64,000 nucleotides of DNA from a bacterium SCSIO 12741 (GTDB lineage Bacteria; Bacteroidota; Bacteroidia; Flavobacteriales_G; Salibacteraceae), in contig CP073749.1 in assembly GCA_024398055.1 (NCBI GenBank), positions 3,472,594 to 3,536,593 of the forward strand, in the 5' to 3' direction. The translations under genes were made by a program, and so were the position numbers. Under the pieces are notes generated by a model. That model did not search any database. It was not told the origin of the DNA and worked only from the letters and a program-made list of their open reading frames with translations. Position 1 is the stretch's first letter. The number at the start of each line of letters is the position of its first letter. Below are positions 33,541 to 43,408 of this stretch, piece by piece.

Positions 33541-36500
33541 TTATTGAATCACCAGGCGGGAAGTTTTAACTCCCTCTGCAGTGTGTACACTAAGTAGGTA
33601 AACGTTAGCAGGAACGTTATCCAGGTTCAAAGTGTGAGTCACAGCGTTTACTTCCGAAGAAGTGATCATACGACCTTTCAAGTCAAACAACTCGATACGC
33701 TCAATGCTTCCTTCCTGAGAAGCGATGAACACCTGACCGTTAGCCGGGTTTGGGTAGATTACCAATCCGTTGTTCTCAGCGATGTTTTCATTCACCGCAT
33801 CAGGCTGATTTGGATCAAATACTTCCCAGATAGAAAGGGTAGAGCTTACTTCGTTGGAAGCTACCAAAAGGTTCTTGTCGTTAGGGCTGTTGGTGTAAGG
33901 AATGAAAACCAATCCTTCTGGACCTAAGTCTCCGTCACCGGTAGCCGTGTCACGCATAATGTTTACATCCACAAAGCTGGCTTGCTGTGGATTGGTAATG
34001 TCGTAAACCATAACTCCACCGGTACGCTCCATTCCAACAAAGGCGTAAGTGTTACCGCTGATGGAAGCAAGGATTACCGCTTCTGGCTCAGGTCCTTTAT
34101 CATCACTTCTGTTTTTGATGGTCAATCCGTCTTTAGAAGTGTTGAAGAATTTGGAGTACTCCGGGTGGTTAGAAATGATTTGCTCAAAGTCATCACCGCT
34201 GTCATAAACCAGGCTTCCGGTTGTTGCATTCCAGATAGAGAAAGAACGAGCACCGTAAGTATAGATTTGATCATAGTCTCCATCACCGTCGATATCGCCG
34301 TTGGCTGTAGTTACTTTGATGTCTCCATAAGCGCTGTAAATAGCTTCGGCATCTGGGAAAACCGTTTCGTCCAATTCGTAGTCGTCTGGATCCAAACGCT
34401 CTTCTTCGCTGTATCCGTCATAGTCACGGCTATCCCCTTCGTTGGCAGTTACTACATAGTCAATTCCGATTACGGAGTAGGCTGCAATAGCATCAGGCAG
34501 GTACAATCCGCGGAAAGGAGCATTGGCGATGTTGATGTCGTCTGATTTACGATCGCTATCCAAACCATTTCCAGCTGCGGTGTGGTCTTTCCAACCCAAT
34601 GGATGGATATCGGTAATGCTGTTGCTGGTCAAGTCAACCACTACCAAAGCATTGTTTTCCTGACAAGCTACATAGGCCTTGCTGTTGTCTTCGGAGATAG
34701 CTACATATTCTGGTTCCATGTCCTGAGAAACAGAAGCATTTGGACCAAAAATCCGGATGCCGTTCTGGATCAACTGATCTTTTTGAGCATCGTAAGCGTT
34801 GAAGTCAAGTAGCGTAACATCAGCTTGGGTAAGGTTAGCTGCACCAGCGCTCATGTCGATGATGGCAATGCTTCCTTCCGGATCCTGATCGTAATCATCG
34901 TTAGGCTCACCTTCACAAGCGGCTACTACTTTTTTACCGTCGTGGGTAAAGGTTACCATATCCGGAAGAACACCTACAGTTACGTTACTTAGGGCTTTAC
35001 CATCTACATCGTAGAAAGCTACTTTACCTGCATTCATGGTGCTCGCATCTTCGATCGCTACAGCTACGATTCCGTCATAAACAGAAAGGCTGTTAATCGC
35101 TCCCATGGAAGAGATGTCAATGGAATCTACTTTCGTGATATTCATCGGATCGCTGAAGTCAAGAATTTCAAAGCGATCTTGGCTGGCATTGGTTACGAAC
35201 ATACGCTTGGAAGCCTGATCGTAATCCAAAATCTCTGTACTACCTGAGGTCAAACCTTGGTAGCTTCCCATTGGACGTAGCTCAATAGTTTGAGAAGCAC
35301 TTGGACCTTTGTTGTCATTGTCGCGGATGAAGAAGGCATGGTAAAGAATGTCACCTGGATCTACGATGTAGTCCTTTGATTCTTCAATTTCAAGTACGAT
35401 CAACTCGTCACTTTCAGCCATGGACTCTTCGGTAACGGTCAAGGTCAGGTTTATTACACCCTTGGTTTCTGCTTTAGCGATTCCGCTGGCGGTAGTAAAA
35501 GTATAATCAGACCCAGTTGCGGTGCTGATAGCATTAACCACATTCACGTTGATGGTGCGATCGGTAGAGCTGCTGTTGTCATATTCTAATTCAATGGTTA
35601 CTGCTCCTGCATCTTCCATTACGCTGGTGTAGTCACCTTCAAAAGTTACGTAGCATCCGAAAATTCCGTCAGCACGTTCAGAAAGGATTTGAATTCTTTC
35701 GTCTTCTTCTACATCGGTGTCTTCTTCTTTGTATCCTTTGGAAGAGAATTCAGAAACCAGGTATTCTGCCAAAGCGTCTTGTTCGCTACCAGCTGTAGTA
35801 AAGGTTGCGCTACCTGCTGGTAATCCGGCAGTATCCAAGTCCACACGGTTAGATCCCAAAGTAGGGAAGGGGTAACCATCACCTCCACCGGCGATAAAGT
35901 TCAAGGTCACTACCTTGATGGTACGGTTAGGGTTGCCATATACATTTCCACCTTTAACGATGGTATCGGTAACGTCGCCTTTGTCATCATAAAGAATCAT
36001 ACTCTGAATACGGCTTCCACCTGCCAAGCTTGGATCAAAGCTGAAGGCTACACCACCCACCTGGCAGAATTGCCCGGGAGTTGCACCGGGAGCCCAGGCC
36101 GACACACCGTGTTCCAAAATTTGTTTCAATCCGTTGGCGGTTACGTCCATCACAGAAAGACGGTTGTTGAAGCGAAGGGAGTTTTCAATATCCAATTGAC
36201 TTACTTCTTCTTCTTTTTTACCCGACAAAGGATTCTCTTGAGGAGGAAGATATTCGTATACTCCAGGAGCAACTTCGTTTACTTCTCCGATCGCAGCACG
36301 GATACCACCACCGTTTTTAATGGATACGGCTACTTTAGAATCAAACTGTTGAGCTTGCCATAAGTTAGCATCAGCTGAAAGGTTACCAAAGTTGGTTTCC
36401 TGGGTTCTTACGTACTCACGCTGTCCGTTTAGGAATACCTCTGTTTTACCGAAGGTGTTGCCATCTTTGGCGATTACTACTCCGGTTACTGCTTGAGTTA

Positions 36501-37743
36501 CGGAGTCAACCAAGTTTCCTTTGGCCGTAGCGGAGGCAAATGCGGCGGAGTAGTTTCCCCATGCTTTTGCTACTTCTATAGAGTCAGCGATGTAAGGGTG
36601 ACTTTCTGCACCTTTAATACTGGAAGGAACCAATTTTCCGTTGGCGTCAAATCCGGCAACCAATCGTCCTACGTAGCTATATTCTCCATCTGTACTCACA
36701 ATGGCGCAATCGTCACCGTCTTTGTTTTTGGTAATGATTGGGTATCCTTTATAAGGCATGTCACCAGGATTCAAACGATCACCTGGGTTAGCCAGAATAG
36801 CGTCGGATCCACCAGCGATAATTACGTCAACACCCTTCAATTCACCAGCCAGCATTTCTTCCAATTGGATTTGCTGCATGTGGGTAACCAGGATGATTTT
36901 ATTAATTCCGTGGTTGTTGGTCAAAGAATCGATCCAAGGTTGGATATGGGTAGCCATGTCTTTCATGTTGTCCATTCCAGCTCCTGGGTTCTTTACCATT
37001 ACTTCTCCCGGAGAAGAGATGATTTCCAGGCGTGGAGTAGTCGCTCCGATCACTCCAATTTTTTCACCACCACGGGTGATGTAGGTAGCGGAGGCTAACT
37101 TTAGGAAAGAAGAACTTCCCGTTTGAGATTGAGCAGGACCTGACAGGAATTCCGTGTTTTCCAAAACAGAACCAGCATATAAGTTGCCCAGGTCAGCCGA
37201 ACCGGTAAAATCCAGGTTAGCACTCAAGTAAGGGAACTGAGCACCTACCCAGCGGTCAGATGCAGGACCTGCGGGAGAACGAAAGTCTTCTTCAATAATT
37301 GATTCCATCATATCGGCACCTCCGTCAAATTCGTGGTTACCTACTGCTGAAGCATCAAATCCGATGGCATTCATGATGGAAATATCCGCTCTACCTGGAC
37401 CTTCGCGTAGGCCATTGTATGCGGAGGTTCCGTAAATCAGGTTGTAAAGGTTGTTGAAAACACCACCATCGCGGAAAACCGAGCGATCACCGGCAGCGTT
37501 AAAGAATGGGCCAGGGATGTAGTTATCACCGGCAGAAAGAATAACCGTGTTGCTGTATTCGCCTTCCAAAGTATCTACAATGGCAGCAAAATACTTGGCC
37601 CGGTCGATGGCCTCAACACCACCTTCCAAATCGGAGGCGTGCAAAATCTGTAGGGTATAGGTTACCTGCGCCTGCATCGAAAATGCGGTTGAAAGCAGGG
37701 CAACCGATAGTATGGTTTTTAAAGGAAATAGAAATCGTTTCAT
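33541..37743 (-). CDS. Giant secreted 5'-nucleotidase-like / choice-of-anchor I protein
   Basis: This 1400-residue protein has signal peptide MKRFLFPLKTILSVALLSTAFSMQAQ. A metallophosphatase domain (LQILHASDLEGG, SAGDNYIPGP, VGNHEFDGG, ILVTHMQQ) is followed by the 5'-nucleotidase C-terminal domain (NFGNLSADANLW, NGGGIRAAI). A Calx-beta-like segment follows (about 690-810), then a beta-propeller of the choice-of-anchor I type (HDGKKVVAACEGEPNDDY, LYLPDAIAAY, VTANEGDSRDYDGY, DDKGPEPEAVI) and a T9SS tail (LVIYPNPANGQVFIASQ). The DxH motif of UshA-type enzymes is changed to DxE. It probably releases phosphate from nucleotides or esters at the cell surface. Confidence 0.9.
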   Translation of the reverse strand: MKRFLFPLKTILSVALLSTAFSMQAQVTYTLQILHASDLEGGVEAIDRAKYFAAIVDTLEGEYSNTVILSAGDNYIPGPFFNAAGDRSVFRDGGVFNNLYNLIYGTSAYNGLREGPGRADISIMNAIGFDASAVGNHEFDGGADMMESIIEEDFRSPAGPASDRWVGAQFPYLSANLDFTGSADLGNLYAGSVLENTEFLSGPAQSQTGSSSFLKLASATYITRGGEKIGVIGATTPRLEIISSPGEVMVKNPGAGMDNMKDMATHIQPWIDSLTNNHGINKIILVTHMQQIQLEEMLAGELKGVDVIIAGGSDAILANPGDRLNPGDMPYKGYPIITKNKDGDDCAIVSTDGEYSYVGRLVAGFDANGKLVPSSIKGAESHPYIADSIEVAKAWGNYSAAFASATAKGNLVDSVTQAVTGVVIAKDGNTFGKTEVFLNGQREYVRTQETNFGNLSADANLWQAQQFDSKVAVSIKNGGGIRAAIGEVNEVAPGVYEYLPPQENPLSGKKEEEVSQLDIENSLRFNNRLSVMDVTANGLKQILEHGVSAWAPGATPGQFCQVGGVAFSFDPSLAGGSRIQSMILYDDKGDVTDTIVKGGNVYGNPNRTIKVVTLNFIAGGGDGYPFPTLGSNRVDLDTAGLPAGSATFTTAGSEQDALAEYLVSEFSSKGYKEEDTDVEEDERIQILSERADGIFGCYVTFEGDYTSVMEDAGAVTIELEYDNSSSTDRTINVNVVNAISTATGSDYTFTTASGIAKAETKGVINLTLTVTEESMAESDELIVLEIEESKDYIVDPGDILYHAFFIRDNDNKGPSASQTIELRPMGSYQGLTSGSTEILDYDQASKRMFVTNASQDRFEILDFSDPMNITKVDSIDISSMGAINSLSVYDGIVAVAIEDASTMNAGKVAFYDVDGKALSNVTVGVLPDMVTFTHDGKKVVAACEGEPNDDYDQDPEGSIAIIDMSAGAANLTQADVTLLDFNAYDAQKDQLIQNGIRIFGPNASVSQDMEPEYVAISEDNSKAYVACQENNALVVVDLTSNSITDIHPLGWKDHTAAGNGLDSDRKSDDINIANAPFRGLYLPDAIAAYSVIGIDYVVTANEGDSRDYDGYSEEERLDPDDYELDETVFPDAEAIYSAYGDIKVTTANGDIDGDGDYDQIYTYGARSFSIWNATTGSLVYDSGDDFEQIISNHPEYSKFFNTSKDGLTIKNRSDDKGPEPEAVILASISGNTYAFVGMERTGGVMVYDITNPQQASFVDVNIMRDTATGDGDLGPEGLVFIPYTNSPNDKNLLVASNEVSSTLSIWEVFDPNQPDAVNENIAENNGLVIYPNPANGQVFIASQEGSIERIELFDLKGRMITSSEVNAVTHTLNLDNVPANVYLLSVHTAEGVKTSRLVIQ

Positions 37744-37924
37744 TTGAACTATTGTTGTTTTGCCGCGAACTTATAGAGGTGCTGTTACCTCGATTGTGGG
37801 TTTGAATTATGGGTGTTTTACATTATTCTGTTGCTCCCGTTAATCGGCCGTTAGAGGACAGTTTCCCAGATGTGGAGTAAAGGTTAAGCGTGTAAAGAAT
37901 GTGTTAAGCCAAGGGCAGGATTCA

Positions 37925-38022
37925 ATCTCGCATCTCCAATCTCCAATCTCGTTTCTCGCATCTCCAATCTCGTTTCTCGCATCTCCAATCTCGTCTCTCG
38001 CATCTCGCATCTCGATTCTCCT
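37925..38022. repeat. 21-bp minisatellite (CTCGCATCTCCAATCTCGTTT units)
   Basis: About four to five imperfect copies of a 21-bp unit lie between two divergent genes. On the minus strand the repeat is open and would encode RDARNEIG heptads, but no start or ribosome site supports a gene. The flanking bases 38045-38072 hold the ATTCAAGATTGAAGATT spacer motif. The remaining intergenic bases (37744-37924, 38073-38214) show nothing. Confidence 0.75.
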
Positions 38023-38214
38023 ATCCCAAGGCCTAAATGTTGAGGATTCAAGATTGAAGATTGAAAATTCACAACCCAATCCGTGTTTTCACTTTGAATT
38101 TGGTCTTTTTCGGTTTGTAATCGGTTGAAGGATTTTGGGTGATTTTTCGGAAATTGCAGCTACCGGAATAGACCTTCCAATTTCTAATCCGGTAAACCTT
38201 ACATCCATTCAATT

Positions 38215-40125
38215 ATGAAGCCATTTCGTGTTAAAGCCCTAGTAACTATTCTCAGCCTTTTTATCCTTTCTTCCGGTTCGGCCCAGGTTCCGGATAGTGT
38301 TTACTACAAACGATTATTTTACTCCTGCAAAGCTTGGGGACACATCAAATACTACCATTCTGAAGTGGCGGATGGAAATGTGATTTGGGACAATGAGTTA
38401 CTCGACCGTATTTCTGGTATCAAAAATGCTCCGGACCATTCTTCTTTTAACGACTCTCTATACCATTGGTTAAAATCGCCTGGGACCATGGCTAAGGGCG
38501 TAGGTACTTTGCCGCATGTGATCGATTCCCTGAACAACAATTTAGACCTGTCCTGGATGCAGCACACCTACCTCTATCCATCGGTGAGGGAATGGATGGA
38601 TACCGTTCGAAACGAATTTCGTCCTCGGGATCATGTGTTGGTCAATCACACTGGGGGAAGTCAGTTTATTCAATTTGATACGGATACGCTTTACTATGAG
38701 AGCCTAAACACGGCCTACCCTCATGAAGAAATGAGGTTGCTCACCTTGTTCAGGTATTGGAACATTATCCATTATTTCTTTCCCTACAAGCACCAAATGG
38801 ACCAACATTGGGATAGCACCCTGGTGGAGTTTATTCCTCAATTTGTGGAAGCGAAGAATGCAGAAGAATACCATTTGGCCATTCGTAAATTGATCACCCG
38901 GATCGATGATAGCCACGGGTTTTATTCGCATCCTACATTCAGCACCTGGAGTGGAACTCGATTTCCGCCCATATTCGTTCGCTATATAGAAAAGAAATGT
39001 GTGGTTACTCAAACCCTTCCTCAAGCCGGACAGGTGAAAATTGGAGATGTGGTGACTCACATTGACGGCAAGAAGGTGGAAGATATTAGAGATAGCCTGC
39101 GAGACTATGTTAATGGTTCAAATGATGATATTATCGAACGAGAGCTCAATACCTTGATGCTCTATACCAACAGTTCGAACTTGACGGTGACGGTTGAAAA
39201 TGGCCAGGGATCAAATCAGGTTAACCTGGCGACCTCCTGGAGCAACCGTCTCAACCTACATAATCAGGTGAATGGTCCGGTGTGGACGGATACTATCTTG
39301 CCTTCTGGTTGTCACTATGGAATCGTTGATATGGGACAATTGGAAAAGACGCAGTTGTCTGATATGTATAGTGATTTGGAATATACGGATGCCATCGTTT
39401 TTGATATTCGAAACTATCCGAATGGAACCCTTTGGGGATTGGTTGATTTCCTATTCGGCTATCCGATACCCATTGCCACATTTACCCAAAATGACATGAA
39501 GTATCCCGGTAGAATGATGTGGAGACCTGTAACGATTGGTCAGGGGAGTGGTTACCCTTATCAGGGAAAGTTGATCCTACTCTTTGATGAGCGTACCCAA
39601 AGCCAGGCGGAATACACCTGTATGGGCTTGGAGCAACACCCTGGCGCCATAAAGATTGGAAGTACAACCTCTGGGGCGGATGGAAACACGGCCCGAATTT
39701 ATTTGCCTGGCTCAGGACTGACTGCTGCCACCTTTTTAGGTACCTATTACCCAGACTATACGCCCACCCAAAGAGTAGGAATTATTCCCGACTACGAGGT
39801 ACGTCCCACCATTCAAGGGATAAGAAATGGCCGCGATGAGGTGATGGAATTTGCTTTGAATTGTCAGTGGACTCAAGGTACAAGTACGAGAGATTTATCA
39901 TGGATCTCAGATGAAAAAATGGGTTATCCGAATCCTACGCGGAATCATTTTTACCTCAACAACGACAAAACGTTGAGTCGGGTGCAGGTTTGGAATTCAT
40001 CAGGAAAACTAATGGATGAATTTCACGATATGAAGGAATATAGCATGGTGGATTTAGGCAGTTACCTTCCAGGTCTTTACCTGGTGGTGAGTGAGGACGG
40101 TACGCAAAGGGTTATTAAGGAGTAG
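38215..40125 (+). CDS. Secreted S41-family (tail-specific) protease with T9SS tail
   Basis: This is a 636-residue protein with signal peptide MKPFRVKALVTILSLFILSSGSAQ. An N-terminal helical part (RLLTLFRYWNIIHYFFPYKHQM) precedes a PDZ-like segment (GQVKIGDVVTHIDGKKVED) and a C-terminal protease core. The catalytic serine is in LLFDERTQSQAEYTCM (SQAE), and the loop IGSTTSGADGN is the usual next block, with the lysine a few strands on. The last 70 residues (MGYPNPTRNHFYLNN) form a T9SS sorting domain. It cleaves exported proteins near their C-termini in family precedent; natural targets are unknown. Confidence 0.9.
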   Translation: MKPFRVKALVTILSLFILSSGSAQVPDSVYYKRLFYSCKAWGHIKYYHSEVADGNVIWDNELLDRISGIKNAPDHSSFNDSLYHWLKSPGTMAKGVGTLPHVIDSLNNNLDLSWMQHTYLYPSVREWMDTVRNEFRPRDHVLVNHTGGSQFIQFDTDTLYYESLNTAYPHEEMRLLTLFRYWNIIHYFFPYKHQMDQHWDSTLVEFIPQFVEAKNAEEYHLAIRKLITRIDDSHGFYSHPTFSTWSGTRFPPIFVRYIEKKCVVTQTLPQAGQVKIGDVVTHIDGKKVEDIRDSLRDYVNGSNDDIIERELNTLMLYTNSSNLTVTVENGQGSNQVNLATSWSNRLNLHNQVNGPVWTDTILPSGCHYGIVDMGQLEKTQLSDMYSDLEYTDAIVFDIRNYPNGTLWGLVDFLFGYPIPIATFTQNDMKYPGRMMWRPVTIGQGSGYPYQGKLILLFDERTQSQAEYTCMGLEQHPGAIKIGSTTSGADGNTARIYLPGSGLTAATFLGTYYPDYTPTQRVGIIPDYEVRPTIQGIRNGRDEVMEFALNCQWTQGTSTRDLSWISDEKMGYPNPTRNHFYLNNDKTLSRVQVWNSSGKLMDEFHDMKEYSMVDLGSYLPGLYLVVSEDGTQRVIKE

Positions 40126-40137
40126 AGGAGTGGCGGT

Positions 40138-41040
40138 TTAGTCTTTCACAATAGCAGATTCTTCCCAATACTCTACCTGATTATCGTAACGGTCATAACT
40201 GGGACCAAATTCGCCGTAATTCGATCGTACAATTTCTTGCAAAACCGTGCCTTGATTGTTGTAGGAGATTTGATTCGAAAAAGTGAGCATTTCATTGGTG
40301 TATTTCTCCACTCGAATCAACTGTTCCTTTTCGTCGTAGTAATATTTTTCCTCGGCCAGAGAATCATCGGCAAAGAATCGGGAGATGGCGTGAGTCTCCA
40401 GGCCATTTTGATAGCTGAAACGAGTTTCAGAAAGGGGCTGAAATTCTTCGTTGTTCTCCACTTCACGAATCAACTGACCATCTTGATAGTAGAAAAAGGT
40501 TTCGGAATAACATTCGTAAATCGGTTGTTCTACTCTTCTGTAGGTCAGTAAATCACTGTCCTCAAAGTATTGGTACTTGGTAATTTCCTCTACAACACCC
40601 AGGTCGTTGGTTACTGTCTCCTCTATCGGACGATTATCAGTATCCAATTTGGCTACCTCTTTATGATAAAGGCTTCCATCGTCATTGAGCGCAGTGCCGG
40701 AATCGGTTCTCCCCAATTCAAAATACTGATAGGTTTTAGTTATGGAACCGCCATCCGAAAAGGTGACCTTAACCGACTTTAAAGTTTTATCCTCCTCGTA
40801 TTCATACTCCGATTTTTCGATGAATTTTCCGTGATTGTACTCACTTTGTTCCACCAGCTGATCATGAATATCATATACATAGCGAAACTCGATCTCAATT
40901 TTACCTGAAGCACTTAGTTCTTGTTCCAGTAAAATCCGACCATGAACATCGTATTCCTGAATTCGGCTAACAAAAGACCGTACAACTTCATCCAAATGAT
41001 TGAGTTGTGATTGGGTGGTGGTTATTCGTCTGATTTTCAT
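40138..41040 (-). CDS. YD/RHS-like repeat protein without signal peptide
   Basis: This 300-residue, strongly acidic protein is made of repeated beta-strand units with aromatic cores (YDIHDQLVEQSEYNHGKFIEKSEYEY, KTYQYFELGRT, TKYQYFEDSDLL, FSYQNGLETHAI, YYYDEKEQLIRVEKY) that resemble YD repeats of RHS proteins and the YwqK family. There is no RHS core cleavage motif, no toxin tail and no leader, so it is probably a cytosolic scaffold or an immunity-like protein. The gene is 15 bp upstream of the TylF-like gene on the same strand order, but the gap direction makes it the downstream partner. Confidence 0.65.
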   Translation of the reverse strand: MKIRRITTTQSQLNHLDEVVRSFVSRIQEYDVHGRILLEQELSASGKIEIEFRYVYDIHDQLVEQSEYNHGKFIEKSEYEYEEDKTLKSVKVTFSDGGSITKTYQYFELGRTDSGTALNDDGSLYHKEVAKLDTDNRPIEETVTNDLGVVEEITKYQYFEDSDLLTYRRVEQPIYECYSETFFYYQDGQLIREVENNEEFQPLSETRFSYQNGLETHAISRFFADDSLAEEKYYYDEKEQLIRVEKYTNEMLTFSNQISYNNQGTVLQEIVRSNYGEFGPSYDRYDNQVEYWEESAIVKD

Positions 41041-41055
41041 GGTTGGATGGTGTTC

Positions 41056-41766
41056 TTACACCAGTTTCATTGCTACCTGGTAATAGTTATTGACCTGCCC
41101 CAGCACTTTGTAGTCCACATAGTAGGAGTTTACCCATTCGGTAAAGGCTTTATACTCGTGCATAGGAACGTTGAATTCGTCAAACATGAGGATGTCGCCT
41201 TTGTTGAGGTAGGGATAGATGGACGTTAGTACAAATAGGGTAGAGGAGTACAGGTCAGCGTCAAGATGAATGACCTTACGCTTTCCAGAATCGTAATTTT
41301 TTAAGAAGTTTAGCAAGGTATCTTGAAAAACGCCTTGAAAAAACTCGTGACGGTTATCGTCAATTTTTGGAGGTTCATTTCCATTGGACATGTCCCCTTT
41401 TTTAAAGGGCCCCCAATCTTCTGGTAATCCAGTAAAGGTGTCAAATCCATAGAAGCGAGACTCGGGATTTTTCAAGTGATCTACCCACCACCGAAATGAG
41501 TTACCACGGGCCACACCAAATTCAAAATAGTCCACCGGTTGATCCTTTATCTCCTTTTCAATTAGAAATTCAAAGAGCTTGTATCGACGGTCGTATTCAA
41601 ATTTTTTGGCGGGAAAATCGGTAAACTCCAGATCACGGTGTTTTGAAATCCAATCCGAAAGCTCCGACAAGTGTCCCAAGAAGTTAATTCGATCACCAGG
41701 TAGGTGCTTGAGAATCCCTGATTTATACAGGAAATATTTGGATTGACGGATTAGGTTTTTATTCAT
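41056..41766 (-). CDS. TylF/MycF-like class I methyltransferase
   Basis: With the ATG at 41766 (MNKNLIRQSKYFLYKSG) the protein is 236 residues. The TylF-family pattern is clear: YFEFGVARGNSFRWWVDHL (SAM motif I), FYGFDTFTGLPEDWGPF, FFQGVFQDTL, and HLDADLYSSTLFVLTSIYPYLNKGDILMFDEFN with the metal and catalytic Asp residues. These O-methyltransferases act on sugars of macrolides or on capsule/glycan residues. There is no biosynthetic cluster here, so a role in surface glycan decoration is only a guess. It and the YD-like gene are separated by 15 bp and may share a transcript. Confidence 0.88.
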   Translation of the reverse strand: MNKNLIRQSKYFLYKSGILKHLPGDRINFLGHLSELSDWISKHRDLEFTDFPAKKFEYDRRYKLFEFLIEKEIKDQPVDYFEFGVARGNSFRWWVDHLKNPESRFYGFDTFTGLPEDWGPFKKGDMSNGNEPPKIDDNRHEFFQGVFQDTLLNFLKNYDSGKRKVIHLDADLYSSTLFVLTSIYPYLNKGDILMFDEFNVPMHEYKAFTEWVNSYYVDYKVLGQVNNYYQVAMKLV

Positions 41767-41984
41767 AGCAGAAGAGATACCAGGATTAACCAAAAAGAGT
41801 CGGCGAATATAGGGAAAATCCAGGTGTTACTTCTTTCTTAGTTTGATTCTGGGAAGCCTGGATATCTATTGGATTTCTTAATCTTAGCTTAGTTTTGATT
41901 TTCTTTAAAACTCCATATGTTTTACTACTAAAAAACAATTTGGAAACTTGAAGTATTTATAAAATTATGGAGAAGGAAGTCTGA

Positions 41985-43130
41985 TTAAGTTTGAGCTTTC
42001 AAATCGCTTATCATAGCGTTTGCCAAATTAATTCCGATTTGAAATTCCGCATAAAGCTCCTCAAGGGTTTTTGAAGTAGTTCTTTTAGCGCGGTTAAACT
42101 CTTTAGTCATTCTGGGGAGGCTTTTAACAACTTCCAAAAACTCATTTCCTGATTCGATCGATTCTTCAATCGTCAATACGAATTCTTTAATGGAGGAGAT
42201 TGCAGCTTCTAATTCGTCAACTTCTTCAGAGCCCATTTCAATGCTGATTTTTATTGCGTTTGAGTAGGAATCAATCGCCTTTTCGATGTTTTCTGAATAT
42301 AGTGGTATTTCTGCCTTAATCCTCTGAACATAGGAATGCATGTCATCGGCAGCTGAATTAACTAATCGGCGCTTTTTTTTATTACCCATTTCTGGGTCTT
42401 TTGCGATTTCGGCATCAATTTCACGTGCCATTTCTTCGAACCGCTTGCCAATCCATACTGTTGCGGAGGAAATTCTATTTAATATTTCAAGTAAATTTTC
42501 AATCGACTCCTCCCCAATTTCAGAATAATCTATTAATCCCAATTCTTCTTCATAGATATCCTCTTGAATTGGTTTGACCAGGTTTTCTATTTCTCTCGGG
42601 ATTTGCTTAAGGTCCTGGACCTTTCTCATTAGTTGCATTCTTAACAATTTTCTAAATTCATCCGTTGAATTGAATTCCCAATAGAGAACTCCATCATCTC
42701 CCAAATTGTTTTTGAAATTATTTATTGCCCTAATACTCTCGGGATCTATTGATTTGAACGGAATTGGAGCAGTTTTAAAATAGATCATTATCTCCTTTGA
42801 AGGGGACTCTGAACGATTTTTGACAGCAATTTGATACTCCTCCTCAGTTCCAGAACCGTATTGAGGCGTTGGAGTTCCAAACTTGCTCCAAAGAATTCCT
42901 AAAAAAATATCATAATCCTTTCCTATATCACTATTAATTACTTGTTGGGGATAATTGGCAATTCCCGGATTCACTGCATTTTCCCATTTTAAAAGCTGAA
43001 CTTGAACGTCAGAATGGAGAAAGGCAGATGTGTTCAATTCATCAATAACTTCACCTACTATTTCGCGTTCGTCGTGTAAATCTGAAGGAGAGGCGAGAAA
43101 GACTCTGAATAAGGAAATTTGTTTAGGCAT
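41985..43130 (-). CDS. DUF4062 N-terminal protein with helical C-terminus
   Basis: This 381-residue protein starts with a DUF4062 domain (residues 8 to about 115): RVFLASPSDLHDEREIVGEVIDELN, then DYDIFLGILWSKFGTPTPQYGSGTEEEY. DUF4062 is a TIR/SLOG-like Rossmann fold found at the N-terminus of NLR-like and other signalling proteins. The C-terminal 200 residues are helical with long coiled-coil stretches (SAADDMHSYVQRIKAEIPLY, ESGNEFLEVVKSL). It lacks an NTPase or visible effector and is AT-rich, suggesting recent transfer. A role in phage sensing is plausible but not shown. Confidence 0.78.
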   Translation of the reverse strand: MPKQISLFRVFLASPSDLHDEREIVGEVIDELNTSAFLHSDVQVQLLKWENAVNPGIANYPQQVINSDIGKDYDIFLGILWSKFGTPTPQYGSGTEEEYQIAVKNRSESPSKEIMIYFKTAPIPFKSIDPESIRAINNFKNNLGDDGVLYWEFNSTDEFRKLLRMQLMRKVQDLKQIPREIENLVKPIQEDIYEEELGLIDYSEIGEESIENLLEILNRISSATVWIGKRFEEMAREIDAEIAKDPEMGNKKKRRLVNSAADDMHSYVQRIKAEIPLYSENIEKAIDSYSNAIKISIEMGSEEVDELEAAISSIKEFVLTIEESIESGNEFLEVVKSLPRMTKEFNRAKRTTSKTLEELYAEFQIGINLANAMISDLKAQT

Positions 43131-43408
43131 TTATGGATCGTGTTGATGGCTTAATTAGCATATACTAAAATATGAATTGACGATAATTTACCCAACTGTT
43201 TTTCTTCTTTTAGCTCTTTTAGGTATTTCAAGTTTCCCAAATTTCGGGTAAGTCTTTGGGCTTTTTTGGAAAGAGAATGGGCATGTTGGGACCAATTGCT
43301 GCCTTTAAGTCATTCTTAAAAACAAACTTGTAGTGTTTGATTGGGGCTGATTCAACCCGGCCCTGAGAGTGCTTACTCTTTATCTCAAATACCTATAATT
43401 AAACTATA

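Noticed and set aside
37925-38022. CRISPR-like array
   Set aside because: The units are directly adjacent 21-mers without unique spacers, so this is a minisatellite; no cas genes are present anywhere in the window.
37840-38079. Minus-strand frames encoding RDARNEIG heptads
   Set aside because: They are the translation of the 21-bp minisatellite, have no ribosome site or homologous start, and are open in several frames at once.
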